A stretch of 13,142 nucleotides of DNA from Thermoleophilia bacterium (lineage in GTDB: Bacteria > Actinomycetota > Thermoleophilia > Gaiellales > SKUG01), in NCBI GenBank assembly GCA_020438525.1, contig JAGQUL010000151.1:1-13142 (forward strand), written 5' to 3'. How positions within the stretch are numbered: position 1 is the stretch's first letter; every line of letters starts with the position of its first letter. Made by a program: the position numbers and the translations under genes. Of the stretch, positions 1 to 5,445 are shown piece by piece. The notes under the pieces were generated by a model that saw only the letters and a list, made by a program, of their open reading frames with translations, was not told the DNA's origin and searched no databases.

Positions 1-304
1 CCGCGGTCTCGCGACCGGAGCCCGGTCCGCGAACGAAGACCTCGACCTTCTGCAGGCCGTTCTCCATGCCCTTGCGGGCAGCGGCATCGGCGGTGACCTG
101 CGCGGCGTGGGGGGTCGACTTGCGCGAGCCCTTGAAGCCCGCGGTGCCGGCGCTCTCCCAGACGATCACGTCGCCCTGGCGGTCGGTGAGCGTGACGAAC
201 GTGTTGTTGAACGACGTCTTCACGTACGCGCGACCGACGGGGATGTTCTTCTTTGCCTTGCGGCCGGCGCGAGAGCGGGCCTGGGTCCTTCGGGGCGGTG
301 CCAT
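1..304 (-). CDS. rpsK: 30S ribosomal protein S11 (partial, C-terminus outside window)
   Basis: S11 forms part of the small-subunit platform and contacts the mRNA exit region. Reading minus from the ATG at 304 gives an Arg/Lys-rich N-terminus ([19 protein letters not shown]), then the family signatures [32 protein letters not shown] and [13 protein letters not shown], where the window ends. About 101 codons are visible of the usual 120-135, so the 3' end lies beyond position 1. The gene follows rpsM after a 76-nt gap that contains a small hairpin, in the classical rpmJ-rpsM-rpsK order of the alpha operon. An AAGGAA sequence lies about 12 nt before the ATG, a rather long spacing, but no other start fits the family N-terminus. 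Identification is secure. Confidence 0.97.
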   Translation of the reverse strand, partial: MAPPRRTQARSRAGRKAKKNIPVGRAYVKTSFNNTFVTLTDRQGDVIVWESAGTAGFKGSRKSTPHAAQVTADAAARKGMENGLQKVEVFVRGPGSGRETA

Positions 305-346
305 GTGGTGCTGCGTTTCCTTGCTGTAGTGGTGTGGTCTCGTCGC

Positions 347-363
347 GGATCCGCTGGGGATCC
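347..363 (-). other. Small hairpin in the rpsM-rpsK gap
   Basis: Two copies of the palindrome GGATCC, separated by CCAGC on the minus strand, form a 6-bp stem with a 5-nt loop inside the 76-nt rpsM-rpsK intergenic region. No T-run follows, so it is not an obvious terminator. It might be an RNA processing or attenuation element, or chance. The function is inferred only. Confidence 0.35.
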
Positions 364-380
364 TGGATCACGCCGTTGAA

Positions 381-758
381 CTACTTGGTCGCCTTCTTCT
401 TGCCGGCGACGGTCTTCTTCGGGCCCTTGCGGCTGCGCGCGTTGGTCTTGGTCTTCTGACCGCGGACCGGAAGGCCACGACGATGGCGGATGCCGCGGTA
501 GCAGGCGATCTCCATCAGGCGCTTGATGTTCTGCGCGCGCTCGCGGCGCAGGTCACCCTCGACGGTGAGGTTGTTGTCGATGTAGCCGCGCAGCTGCGTG
601 ACCTCGTCCTCGGTGAGGTCGCGGATCTTGCGGCTGCGATCGATCTTGCAGTCGTCGAGGATCGTCTGGGCGGTGGTGAGCCCGATGCCGTAGATGTACG
701 TGAGGGCGATCTCCGCGCGCTTGTTGGGCGGGAGGTTGATGCCTGCGATACGTGCCAT
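381..758 (-). CDS. rpsM: 30S ribosomal protein S13
   Basis: S13 sits in the head of the 30S subunit and bridges to the 50S and the P-site tRNA. The 125-residue product starts [14 protein letters not shown] and shows the family features in order: the helix-two-turn-helix segment with [11 protein letters not shown] (about 24-36), the [18 protein letters not shown] region, and the Arg-rich tRNA-contacting tail [25 protein letters not shown] with a polylysine end. Length is normal for bacteria. The open frame continues far upstream, but the ATG at 758 is the family start, so the longer frame is spurious. It lies 17 nt after the rpmJ stop and is doubtless cotranscribed with rpmJ and rpsK. Confidence 0.97.
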   Translation of the reverse strand: MARIAGINLPPNKRAEIALTYIYGIGLTTAQTILDDCKIDRSRKIRDLTEDEVTQLRGYIDNNLTVEGDLRRERAQNIKRLMEIACYRGIRHRRGLPVRGQKTKTNARSRKGPKKTVAGKKKATK

Positions 759-775
759 TGGTCGTCGTCTCCCTG

Positions 776-889
776 TCAGCCCTGGCGCTGCTTGTGGTTG
801 GGGTCCTTGCAGATGACGAGCACGCGACCGTGCCGTCGAATGATGCGGCACTTGTCGCACATCGGCTTGACCGAAGGTCGGACCTTCAT
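776..889 (-). CDS. rpmJ: 50S ribosomal protein L36, zinc-ribbon type
   Basis: L36 is the smallest 50S protein and binds 23S rRNA domains II and V. The product has 37 residues, starting [14 protein letters not shown] and ending DPNHKQRQG. The zinc ligands Cys11, Cys14, Cys27 and His32 are all present, so this is the C+ (zinc-binding) form and not the zinc-independent paralogue used under zinc limitation. The ATG at 889 is preceded by GGAGGG with a 7-nt spacer. The open frame extends upstream, but that extension has no family similarity. It is the first gene of the rpmJ-rpsM-rpsK block and follows an unusually long structured leader instead of infA. Confidence 0.95.
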   Translation of the reverse strand: MKVRPSVKPMCDKCRIIRRHGRVLVICKDPNHKQRQG

Positions 890-1035
890 CTGGAGACCCT
901 CCATGGGGGTTGGGCTTGGTCTGGAAATTCGTCGCGCGCGAGGTACGTCCAACCCCGTTGGTGTGGGCACACCATCGAGGTCCGTCCCGTGTGTGCACGC
1001 ACGCACGGGCAGGCCGCACTCGGCCGCGAATGAGG
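890..1035 (-). promoter_or_regulatory. Structured leader upstream of rpmJ (candidate autoregulatory mRNA site)
   Basis: About 145 nt lie between the candidate promoter and rpmJ and encode no recognisable protein. On the minus strand I see several local hairpins. At 986-1009 there is a 10-bp stem with one C/A mismatch, CCCGTGCGTG and CACACACGGG around a CGTG loop. At 960-973 there is the inverted repeat GGTGTG-CC-CACACC. At 949-961 CCAAC pairs with GTTGG and shares bases with the previous element, so the two may be alternatives. A short GCCG/CGGC stem lies further upstream. In Escherichia coli the alpha operon leader is bound by S4, so an r-protein target here is plausible, but that is inference. 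Confidence 0.4.
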
Positions 1036-1044
1036 ACTGTATCA
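1036..1044 (-). promoter_or_regulatory. Candidate extended -10 promoter for rpmJ-rpsM-rpsK
   Basis: Reading minus, TGATACAGT matches an extended -10 element (TG-N-TANNNT). I see no convincing -35 at 16-18 nt upstream, as expected if the extended -10 compensates. It would start transcription near 1029 and give a leader of about 140 nt before rpmJ. The call rests on one short motif. Confidence 0.35.
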
Positions 1045-1166
1045 GAATCGGGAAGCCGGCGCGCAGGGCACCGATCCTTCGGAATCCCGCAGCGCCTGCC
1101 GGAGATCGTCTCGCCCCGATCGAGTTTCGCATCACAGGGCCGGAACCCGGCAACCACGTGCGAAGC

Positions 1167-1922
1167 TCACGCCGAGCGCGTCAGCACGAGCGGGCCGTCG
1201 TCGGTGACCGCGATGGTGTGCTCGACGTGTGCGCTGAGCGATCCGTCGGCCGTGTAGATCGACCAGCCGTCGGCCTCGTCCTCGACGATGTCGACCGTCC
1301 CGATCGCGATCATCGGCTCGATCGCGAACACGTAGCCGGGCTCGAGCACGGGTCCGGTGCCGGCCGTGCCGTAGTTGGGCACCTGCGGGTCCTCGTGCAT
1401 GTTTCGGCCCACGCCGTGCCCCACGAGCTTGCGGATCACGTGGAACCCGGCAGCCTCGGCCACCTCCTGCACCGCGTGCCCGATGTCGCCCACGGTGTGC
1501 CCGGGCCTGCATTGCTCGATGCCCGCCTCGAGCGCGTCGTAGCTGACGTCGATCAGGCGCTGCGCCTCGCCGCCACCGGTTCCGCCGACCACGTACGAGC
1601 GGGCGCTGTCGCTGACCCAGCCGCGCAGCGTCACGCCACAGTCGATGCTGAGCAGGTCGCCCTCCGCGAGCGGCTCGTCGTCGGGTATGCCGTGCACGAC
1701 CTTGTCGTTGACCGACGTGCAGAGCGTGGCCGGGAAGCCGTGGTAGCCCTTGAACGTCGGCTGGCCGCCGTGCTCACGGATGAACTCCTCCGCCACGCGA
1801 TCGAGCTCCGCGGTGGTCACGCCGGGCTGCACCAGCGGCGCGAGCAGGTCATGGACCTTGGCGAGCACCGCGCCGGAGCGCTGCATGAGCTCGATGTCCT
1901 TGTCTGACTTGCGGATGATCAC
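1167..1922 (-). CDS. map: Methionine aminopeptidase, type I
   Basis: This enzyme removes the initiator methionine from nascent cytosolic proteins. The 251-residue product has the complete dinuclear metal site of the pita-bread fold: Asp94 (SIDCG), Asp105 (SDSAR), His169 (GHGVG), Glu202 (AIEPM) and Glu234 (HVEHT). The substrate-pocket histidines His77 (VVHGIP) and His176 ([12 protein letters not shown]) are also present. There is no N-terminal zinc-finger extension, and the length is that of the minimal type Ia enzyme. The start is a GTG, chosen because GGGAG lies 7 nt before it and because it gives the family N-terminus [16 protein letters not shown]. In the usual cluster map follows adk directly and precedes infA. 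Here it is separated from adk by a membrane-protein gene and a plus-strand gene, and infA is missing downstream. It probably has its own promoter in the 109-bp divergent gap, where I could not find a clear one. Confidence 0.96.
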   Translation of the reverse strand: MIIRKSDKDIELMQRSGAVLAKVHDLLAPLVQPGVTTAELDRVAEEFIREHGGQPTFKGYHGFPATLCTSVNDKVVHGIPDDEPLAEGDLLSIDCGVTLRGWVSDSARSYVVGGTGGGEAQRLIDVSYDALEAGIEQCRPGHTVGDIGHAVQEVAEAAGFHVIRKLVGHGVGRNMHEDPQVPNYGTAGTGPVLEPGYVFAIEPMIAIGTVDIVEDEADGWSIYTADGSLSAHVEHTIAVTDDGPLVLTRSA

Positions 1923-2031
1923 CCGGTTTCTCCCTGCGTCGATCGGTACCGGAAAGCGTACCGGATGTCGCGGCGTGTATCGCGCTGCCGTGCGGGCACC
2001 GTCCCCTCACGAGGAGCGGAAGGGGGACGAC

Positions 2032-2418
2032 ATGGTGGAGCGCGCGGCAGAAGCGATTCGCGATGGCCGACAGGCGGCGGCAGAGCGCCACATGGCGGAG
2101 ATCGAGATGGAGCAGGCGCTGATCCGGCAGGAGCAGCGTTCGCAGCCACACACCGGCGTGCCGATCGTCGAGCAGGCCGACGGGGCCGACGACACCCACG
2201 ACGACGGCGCCAATGCGATCACTGCAGGCCAGGGCTTCCAGCACGAGGAATCGGGCGGGTCGATCGTGTCACCCGGTGCCGGGACCGATCCGAGCGAGAC
2301 CCAGACTTCGCATGGCGACACCGATCCGAACCAGCTGCACGTCGACGACGAGGTCGACCTCGAGCCCGGCGAGCGCACCTTCGAGGGCGACGGTCGTCAC
2401 TCGCTCGACGATCAGTAA
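2032..2418 (+). CDS. Small acidic hydrophilic protein of unknown function
   Basis: I do not recognise this 128-residue product. Residues 1-36 look like one amphipathic helix rich in Ala, Glu, Arg and Met. The rest is low-complexity, Asp/Glu/Gly/Thr-rich and probably disordered (DDTHDDGAN, DTDPNQLHVDDEVDLEPG). There is no cysteine, signal peptide or membrane segment. The frame is open much further upstream, to 1750, but that part lies antisense to map. The ATG at 2032 has a strong ribosome site (GGAAGGGGG at 2018-2026, 5-nt spacer), which decides the start. It is divergent from map and its stop overlaps the convergent membrane-protein gene by 7 bp. The strong ribosome site and strongly acidic composition support a real gene. 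The function is unknown. Confidence 0.65.
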   Translation: MVERAAEAIRDGRQAAAERHMAEIEMEQALIRQEQRSQPHTGVPIVEQADGADDTHDDGANAITAGQGFQHEESGGSIVSPGAGTDPSETQTSHGDTDPNQLHVDDEVDLEPGERTFEGDGRHSLDDQ

Positions 2419-3230
2419 CGCGCCCTGCTCGAATCGGCACGTCGCACGCCCGGCCACGCGATCGTTGCAGCGACGATCGCGGCGGATGCCGACGACAGCT
2501 CGAATGCTCCGTCGGTTCCCGTCCACGCCACGGCGGCGGCGACCGCCGCGACCACGGCGATGCGGCCCGAGCGCACTCGATCGCCGCGCAGCGGACCGTG
2601 CCCGCGGTCGTCGCGTGCACGCAGCCTGCTCGGAAGCGGCCAGGCGAGCAGCACGGGCGCCGTGACCAGCAGCAGGCCGAGCAGGACCTGCGCGCCCATC
2701 GCGTGGTCGTCCCAGCCGGGGCGGAACGTGAGCGTGCCCTCGGTGGAGCCCACGACGATCGCGGCGGCGAGCATCGCGGCGCCGGCGAGCCGCGAGCGTC
2801 GAGCGTCCCGCGAGTCGGCGAAGGTCACCGCAGCGAGCACGATCGCGACGGGAAGCCCCGGCAGCCGCGTCGCGAGCCAGCCGGCCAGTCCGACCAGCGC
2901 GATGCAGTCGAACGCGGTCGGTGGGTCGCCCACGCTCCGCACCGCGATTCGCGCAGCGAGCAGCGCGCCCACGCACGAGAGCAGGTCGGTCTGCGCGGGA
3001 ATCGCGAACGGGACTGCGGCGAAGGGCGCGAGGGCCGAGGCGATGGCGCGGCGCGGCGCGATCTCGCGAACGATCGCCCACGCCAGGAAGGTCGCGATGC
3101 CGCCGCGCACCCCGGAGTGGAAGCCGTGCGAGGTGCCGGCCGACACGAACACGATCGCGCTGGCGAGCAGCGCCCATGCCGTTGCCGGGTGCCAGGGCAC
3201 CACCGAGCGGGCAAGCGACGTGACCCGCAT
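2412..3230 (-). CDS. Polytopic integral membrane protein of unknown function
   Basis: The 272-residue product is very hydrophobic, with roughly eight to ten candidate membrane segments (about 16-32, 40-55, 62-78, 82-97, 107-122, 125-138, 148-161, 178-198, 222-237 and 245-260). An Arg-rich hydrophilic loop lies at about 201-223. I see no motif that assigns a transporter or enzyme family. SAGTSHGFHSGVRGG near the second segment resembles a turn in some phosphatase or permease folds, but I would not name it on that. The ATG at 3230 was chosen because it lies 9 bases past the adk stop and opens the first hydrophobic segment. Upstream in-frame sequence is antisense-like Arg-rich text within adk. 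It probably depends on adk transcription and translation. No good Shine-Dalgarno is visible. Its end overlaps the convergent acidic-protein gene by 7 bp. Confidence 0.72.
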   Translation of the reverse strand: MRVTSLARSVVPWHPATAWALLASAIVFVSAGTSHGFHSGVRGGIATFLAWAIVREIAPRRAIASALAPFAAVPFAIPAQTDLLSCVGALLAARIAVRSVGDPPTAFDCIALVGLAGWLATRLPGLPVAIVLAAVTFADSRDARRSRLAGAAMLAAAIVVGSTEGTLTFRPGWDDHAMGAQVLLGLLLVTAPVLLAWPLPSRLRARDDRGHGPLRGDRVRSGRIAVVAAVAAAVAWTGTDGAFELSSASAAIVAATIAWPGVRRADSSRARY

Positions 3231-3238
3231 CGCGCGCG

Positions 3239-3910
3239 TCAGCCGCCGGCGGCGACCGGCTGCATCGCGGCGTCGAGCGCCGCGCGGACCTCGTCGGGCG
3301 CGCGGTCGCCGTCGATCGTCGCGAGCGTGCCCTGGTCGGCGTAGTAGTCGGCGACCGGGCGCGTCTGCTCGGCGTACACCTTCAGGCGATTTCGAACCGC
3401 CTCGGGGGTGTCGTCGTCGCGCTGGTACAGCTCGCCGCCGTCGAGGTCGCACACGCCGTCGACCTTCGGCGGCTTCGTGTTCAGGTTGTAGGGCGTCTGG
3501 CAGCTGCGGCAGATCCAGCGTCCCGACAGTCGATCGACCAGCACGTCGTCGGGCACGCGGATGTCGAGCGCCACGTCGACGTCGCGGTCGAGCTCGCCGA
3601 GCGTCTCGTCGAGGGCCACTGCCTGCGCGCGCGTGCGCGGGAATCCGTCGAGCAGGAGCCCGCGGTCCTCGGGCAGGTCGTCGACGAGCTCGCGGATGAG
3701 GCCGATGATCAGCGAGTCGGGAACGAGCTCACCCGCGTCCATGTACCCCTTGGCCTTCACGCCGAGGCGCGTGCCCGCGGCCACGGCGTTGCGGAGCAGG
3801 TCGCCGGTCGCGACGTGCGTGAGTCCGTACTGCGACACGAGGTGTCCGGCCTGGGTTCCCTTGCCCGCTCCGGGCGGGCCCATGATGAGGGCGGTCGGGG
3901 TGTGCGTCAT
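3239..3910 (-). CDS. adk: Adenylate kinase, zinc-LID type
   Basis: Adenylate kinase interconverts ATP + AMP and 2 ADP in the cytosol. The 223-residue product has the P-loop GPPGAGKGT (11-19), the AMP-site segment ATGDLLRNAV (34-43), DGFPRT (88-93) and a long LID. The LID carries Cys134-X2-Cys137-X16-Cys154-X2-Asp157, the four-ligand zinc site typical of Gram-positive and some other adenylate kinases (CCCD variant). The open frame runs 15 codons further, but the ATG at 3910 has an AGAGGAA ribosome site and gives the family N-terminus. A candidate promoter lies at 3980-3985. In the standard cluster adk follows secY directly, whereas here the plus-strand rsgA gene sits between them. The membrane-protein gene begins 8 nt after its stop. 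Confidence 0.96.
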   Translation of the reverse strand: MTHTPTALIMGPPGAGKGTQAGHLVSQYGLTHVATGDLLRNAVAAGTRLGVKAKGYMDAGELVPDSLIIGLIRELVDDLPEDRGLLLDGFPRTRAQAVALDETLGELDRDVDVALDIRVPDDVLVDRLSGRWICRSCQTPYNLNTKPPKVDGVCDLDGGELYQRDDDTPEAVRNRLKVYAEQTRPVADYYADQGTLATIDGDRAPDEVRAALDAAMQPVAAGG

Positions 3911-3979
3911 GGTGTTCCTCTTTCGCGAGCGCGCCCCGTGGCGGCGTCTCGTCATCGGCTCGATTTCGCGTGAATGGCC

Positions 3980-3985
3980 ATTCTA
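3980..3985 (-). promoter_or_regulatory. Candidate -10 element for adk
   Basis: TAGAAT on the minus strand is one base from the consensus -10 and would start transcription near 3973, about 60 nt before adk. The -35 region is not consensus. Since rsgA isolates adk from secY, a dedicated promoter is expected here. Confidence 0.45.
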
Positions 3986-4003
3986 TCGAGGTACGCGCCT
4001 CGA
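3986..4003. promoter_or_regulatory. Inverted repeat, candidate shared operator of adk and rsgA
   Basis: TCGAGG-N6-CCTCGA is a perfect 6+6 inverted repeat. It begins at the base next to the adk -10, filling the spacer of that promoter, and ends 7 bp before the rsgA -35. This position suits a dimeric regulator acting on both divergent promoters. No regulator can be named from the sequence. Confidence 0.35.
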
Positions 4004-4010
4004 CGATGCC

Positions 4011-4039
4011 TTGCGTGGGCGAAATCCGTGCGCTACGGT
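4011..4039 (+). promoter_or_regulatory. Candidate sigma70-type promoter for the rsgA transcript
   Basis: TTGCGT at 4011-4016 and TACGGT at 4034-4039 are separated by 17 nt, the ideal spacing, and fit the actinobacterial TTGNNN / TANNNT pattern. The predicted start near 4046 lies within the palindrome CGGTACCG at 4044-4051. Transcription would pass a short reading frame at 4079 before rsgA. Confidence 0.5.
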
Positions 4040-4078
4040 CAGTCGGTACCGTCGAGCACGACCCGAAGGGAGCACGCC

Positions 4079-4141
4079 ATGACTGCAGCACGAACCGCAG
4101 CTTTCGCCGTGCCCGGGTCGAGCACGGCCGCCGTTCGCTGA
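4079..4141 (+). CDS. Possible 20-codon leader peptide upstream of rsgA
   Basis: An ATG at 4079 is preceded by AAGGGAG (4066-4072) with a 6-nt spacer, the best ribosome site between adk and rsgA. It opens a 20-codon frame (start MTAARTAAFAVPG) that ends in TGA at 4141. The product is Ala-rich with no known similarity that I can recognise. It lies about 33 nt after the predicted transcription start. The rsgA frame is different, so this is not simply the missing rsgA start. It could be a translated leader that tunes rsgA, or a chance short frame. Downstream, CGACGG-N8-CCGTCG can form a 6-bp hairpin. Confidence 0.3.
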   Translation: MTAARTAAFAVPGSSTAAVR

Positions 4142-4247
4142 CGACTCGCGACGGCCACGGACCCGTCGACCCGTCCCTTCGCGGCACCGCGCATGCGCCG
4201 ACTCCGGCGCCCGCCTCGTGCCACATCTCGCAAGGACGGAACCTCCG
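4142..4247 (+). other. rsgA 5' leader, no gene seen
   Basis: Together with 3911-4078 this makes the 337-bp adk-rsgA gap. After the short frame there is one 6-bp hairpin (CGACGG/CCGTCG, loop CCACGGAC) and GC-rich sequence, with no RNA gene or known riboswitch that I recognise. A GTG at 4218 is in frame with rsgA and could extend it. Confidence 0.3.
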
Positions 4248-5378
4248 TTGCATGAAGACACGTCGTCGCGCACCACGGTACGCGACTCATTGACCGACTC
4301 GGCCGACGCCGCCTGGCGCGCGCGGCTCGGCGAGCAGACACTCGACCAGCTGGGCTGGACACGCGCCGTGCGGATGCTTCCGCTCGACTGGATGGACGAC
4401 GACGACCGCGCATGCCCGGCCCGCGTGGTTCGCGTCGACCGGGGCGGGCTGCTGCTCGTGGCGACGGGCAGCGCTCCGCCGACGCGGGTTCGGGCACGAC
4501 TCGACGAGCAGGTCGTGGTCGGCGACTGGCTGCTCGTCGCCGACGACGTGGCTCGTCGACTCGTGCCACGCGCGAGCCTGCTCGCGCGGCGCGATCCGAC
4601 GAGGTCCACGCACCCGCAGCCGATCGCAGCGAACGCCGACGTCGTGCTCGTGGTCGAGGCGCTCGCACCGGACCGGTCGATCAACGACGGCCGCGTCGCC
4701 CGCATCGCCGCGCTCGCGCGGGCGGCAGGGTCGACGCCGCACGTGGTGCTCACCAACAGCGACCGCATCGAGGACCATGGATCGTTGCCGGCGACGGTCG
4801 CCGGTGCTCCCGCCACGGCCACGAGCATCGTCGACGGGACCGGCATCGAGGAAGTCAGGGGACTGGTGGGACGCGGCTCGACCGCAGTGCTTGCCGGCGC
4901 CTCGGGCGCGGGCAAGAGCTCGCTCGTGAACGCGCTGCTCGACGACGAGCTGCTCGCGGTCGGCGCTCGACGCGGATCGGGCACGGGCCGCCACACGACC
5001 GCGACCAGTCGACTCGTTCCCGTTCCGGGCGGCGGGCTGCTCGTCGACACCCCGGGCGTGCGGCTCGTGGGAATGCACGCGGGCGCGGGCGAATCCCTGC
5101 TCGGCGGCGAGGTGGAGGCGCTGGCCGAGCACTGTCGCTTCCGGGACTGCCGCCACGACGGCGAGCCGGGCTGCGCCGTGGCGGCGGCGGTGGATCGCGG
5201 CGAGCTCGAAGCAGGCACGCTGCGTTCGCTGCGCCAGCTCGAGCGCGAGGCGCGGTACGAGCGTGCGCGTGCCGACGCAGGAGCACGTGCCGAGCTTCGC
5301 CGTGACAGGCGTGCACGGGGGCGCGAGGCCGCCCGAGCACGCCGCAGCGGCGAGTTCGTGGAGCGGCGGCGCGACTAG
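4248..5378 (+). CDS. rsgA: Ribosome small-subunit-dependent GTPase A (circularly permuted GTPase)
   Basis: RsgA (YjeQ/EngC) is a GTPase that assists late 30S maturation and release of assembly factors. From the TTG at 4248 the product has about 376 residues. They include an OB-fold region with ARVVRVDRGGLLLVATG (about 58-74), a circularly permuted G domain in G4-G1-G3 order, and a C-terminal zinc knuckle. G4 is TNSD (169-172), G1 is GASGAGKSS (217-225) and G3 is DTPG (267-270). The knuckle is CRFRDCRHDGEPGCAV, with ligands Cys296, Cys301, His303 and Cys309. An Arg-rich helical tail follows. G4 has Ser where NKxD has Lys, which is unusual. The start is uncertain: TTG 4248 has GGACGGA 7 nt before it, GTG 4218 has no ribosome site, and TTG 4290 is a third option. 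It is convergent with secY and divergent from adk. Confidence 0.93.
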   Translation: MHEDTSSRTTVRDSLTDSADAAWRARLGEQTLDQLGWTRAVRMLPLDWMDDDDRACPARVVRVDRGGLLLVATGSAPPTRVRARLDEQVVVGDWLLVADDVARRLVPRASLLARRDPTRSTHPQPIAANADVVLVVEALAPDRSINDGRVARIAALARAAGSTPHVVLTNSDRIEDHGSLPATVAGAPATATSIVDGTGIEEVRGLVGRGSTAVLAGASGAGKSSLVNALLDDELLAVGARRGSGTGRHTTATSRLVPVPGGGLLVDTPGVRLVGMHAGAGESLLGGEVEALAEHCRFRDCRHDGEPGCAVAAAVDRGELEAGTLRSLRQLEREARYERARADAGARAELRRDRRARGREAARARRSGEFVERRRD

Positions 5379-5391
5379 CCGTGCGCGACTG

Positions 5392-5433
5392 CCGCGTCGG
5401 TACCGAGGAGTTCCCGGTGCCGGCGTGGCGGCG
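5392..5433. terminator. Hairpin between convergent rsgA and secY, possible bidirectional terminator
   Basis: In the 67-bp gap between the two stop codons, GCCGC (5392-5396) pairs with GCGGC (5429-5433). Inside this, the palindrome CGGTACCG (5399-5406) pairs with CGGTGCCG (5416-5423) with one G-U. The arrangement suits a two-way terminator, but neither side has a T-run, so it is only a candidate. Confidence 0.4.
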
Positions 5434-5445
5434 GTCGTCGTCGTC

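Noticed and set aside
886..975. 29-codon minus frame ending with an ATGA overlap on the rpmJ start
   Set aside because: The overlap is of the coupling type, but there is only a weak GGAC ahead of its ATG and the text shows no family. It lies in the hairpin region, so I treat it as leader RNA and not a gene.
483..1907. Long plus-strand open frame opposite rpsM, rpmJ and map
   Set aside because: It is a shadow of GC-rich minus-strand genes. It crosses three confirmed genes and the intergenic region and has no ribosome site.
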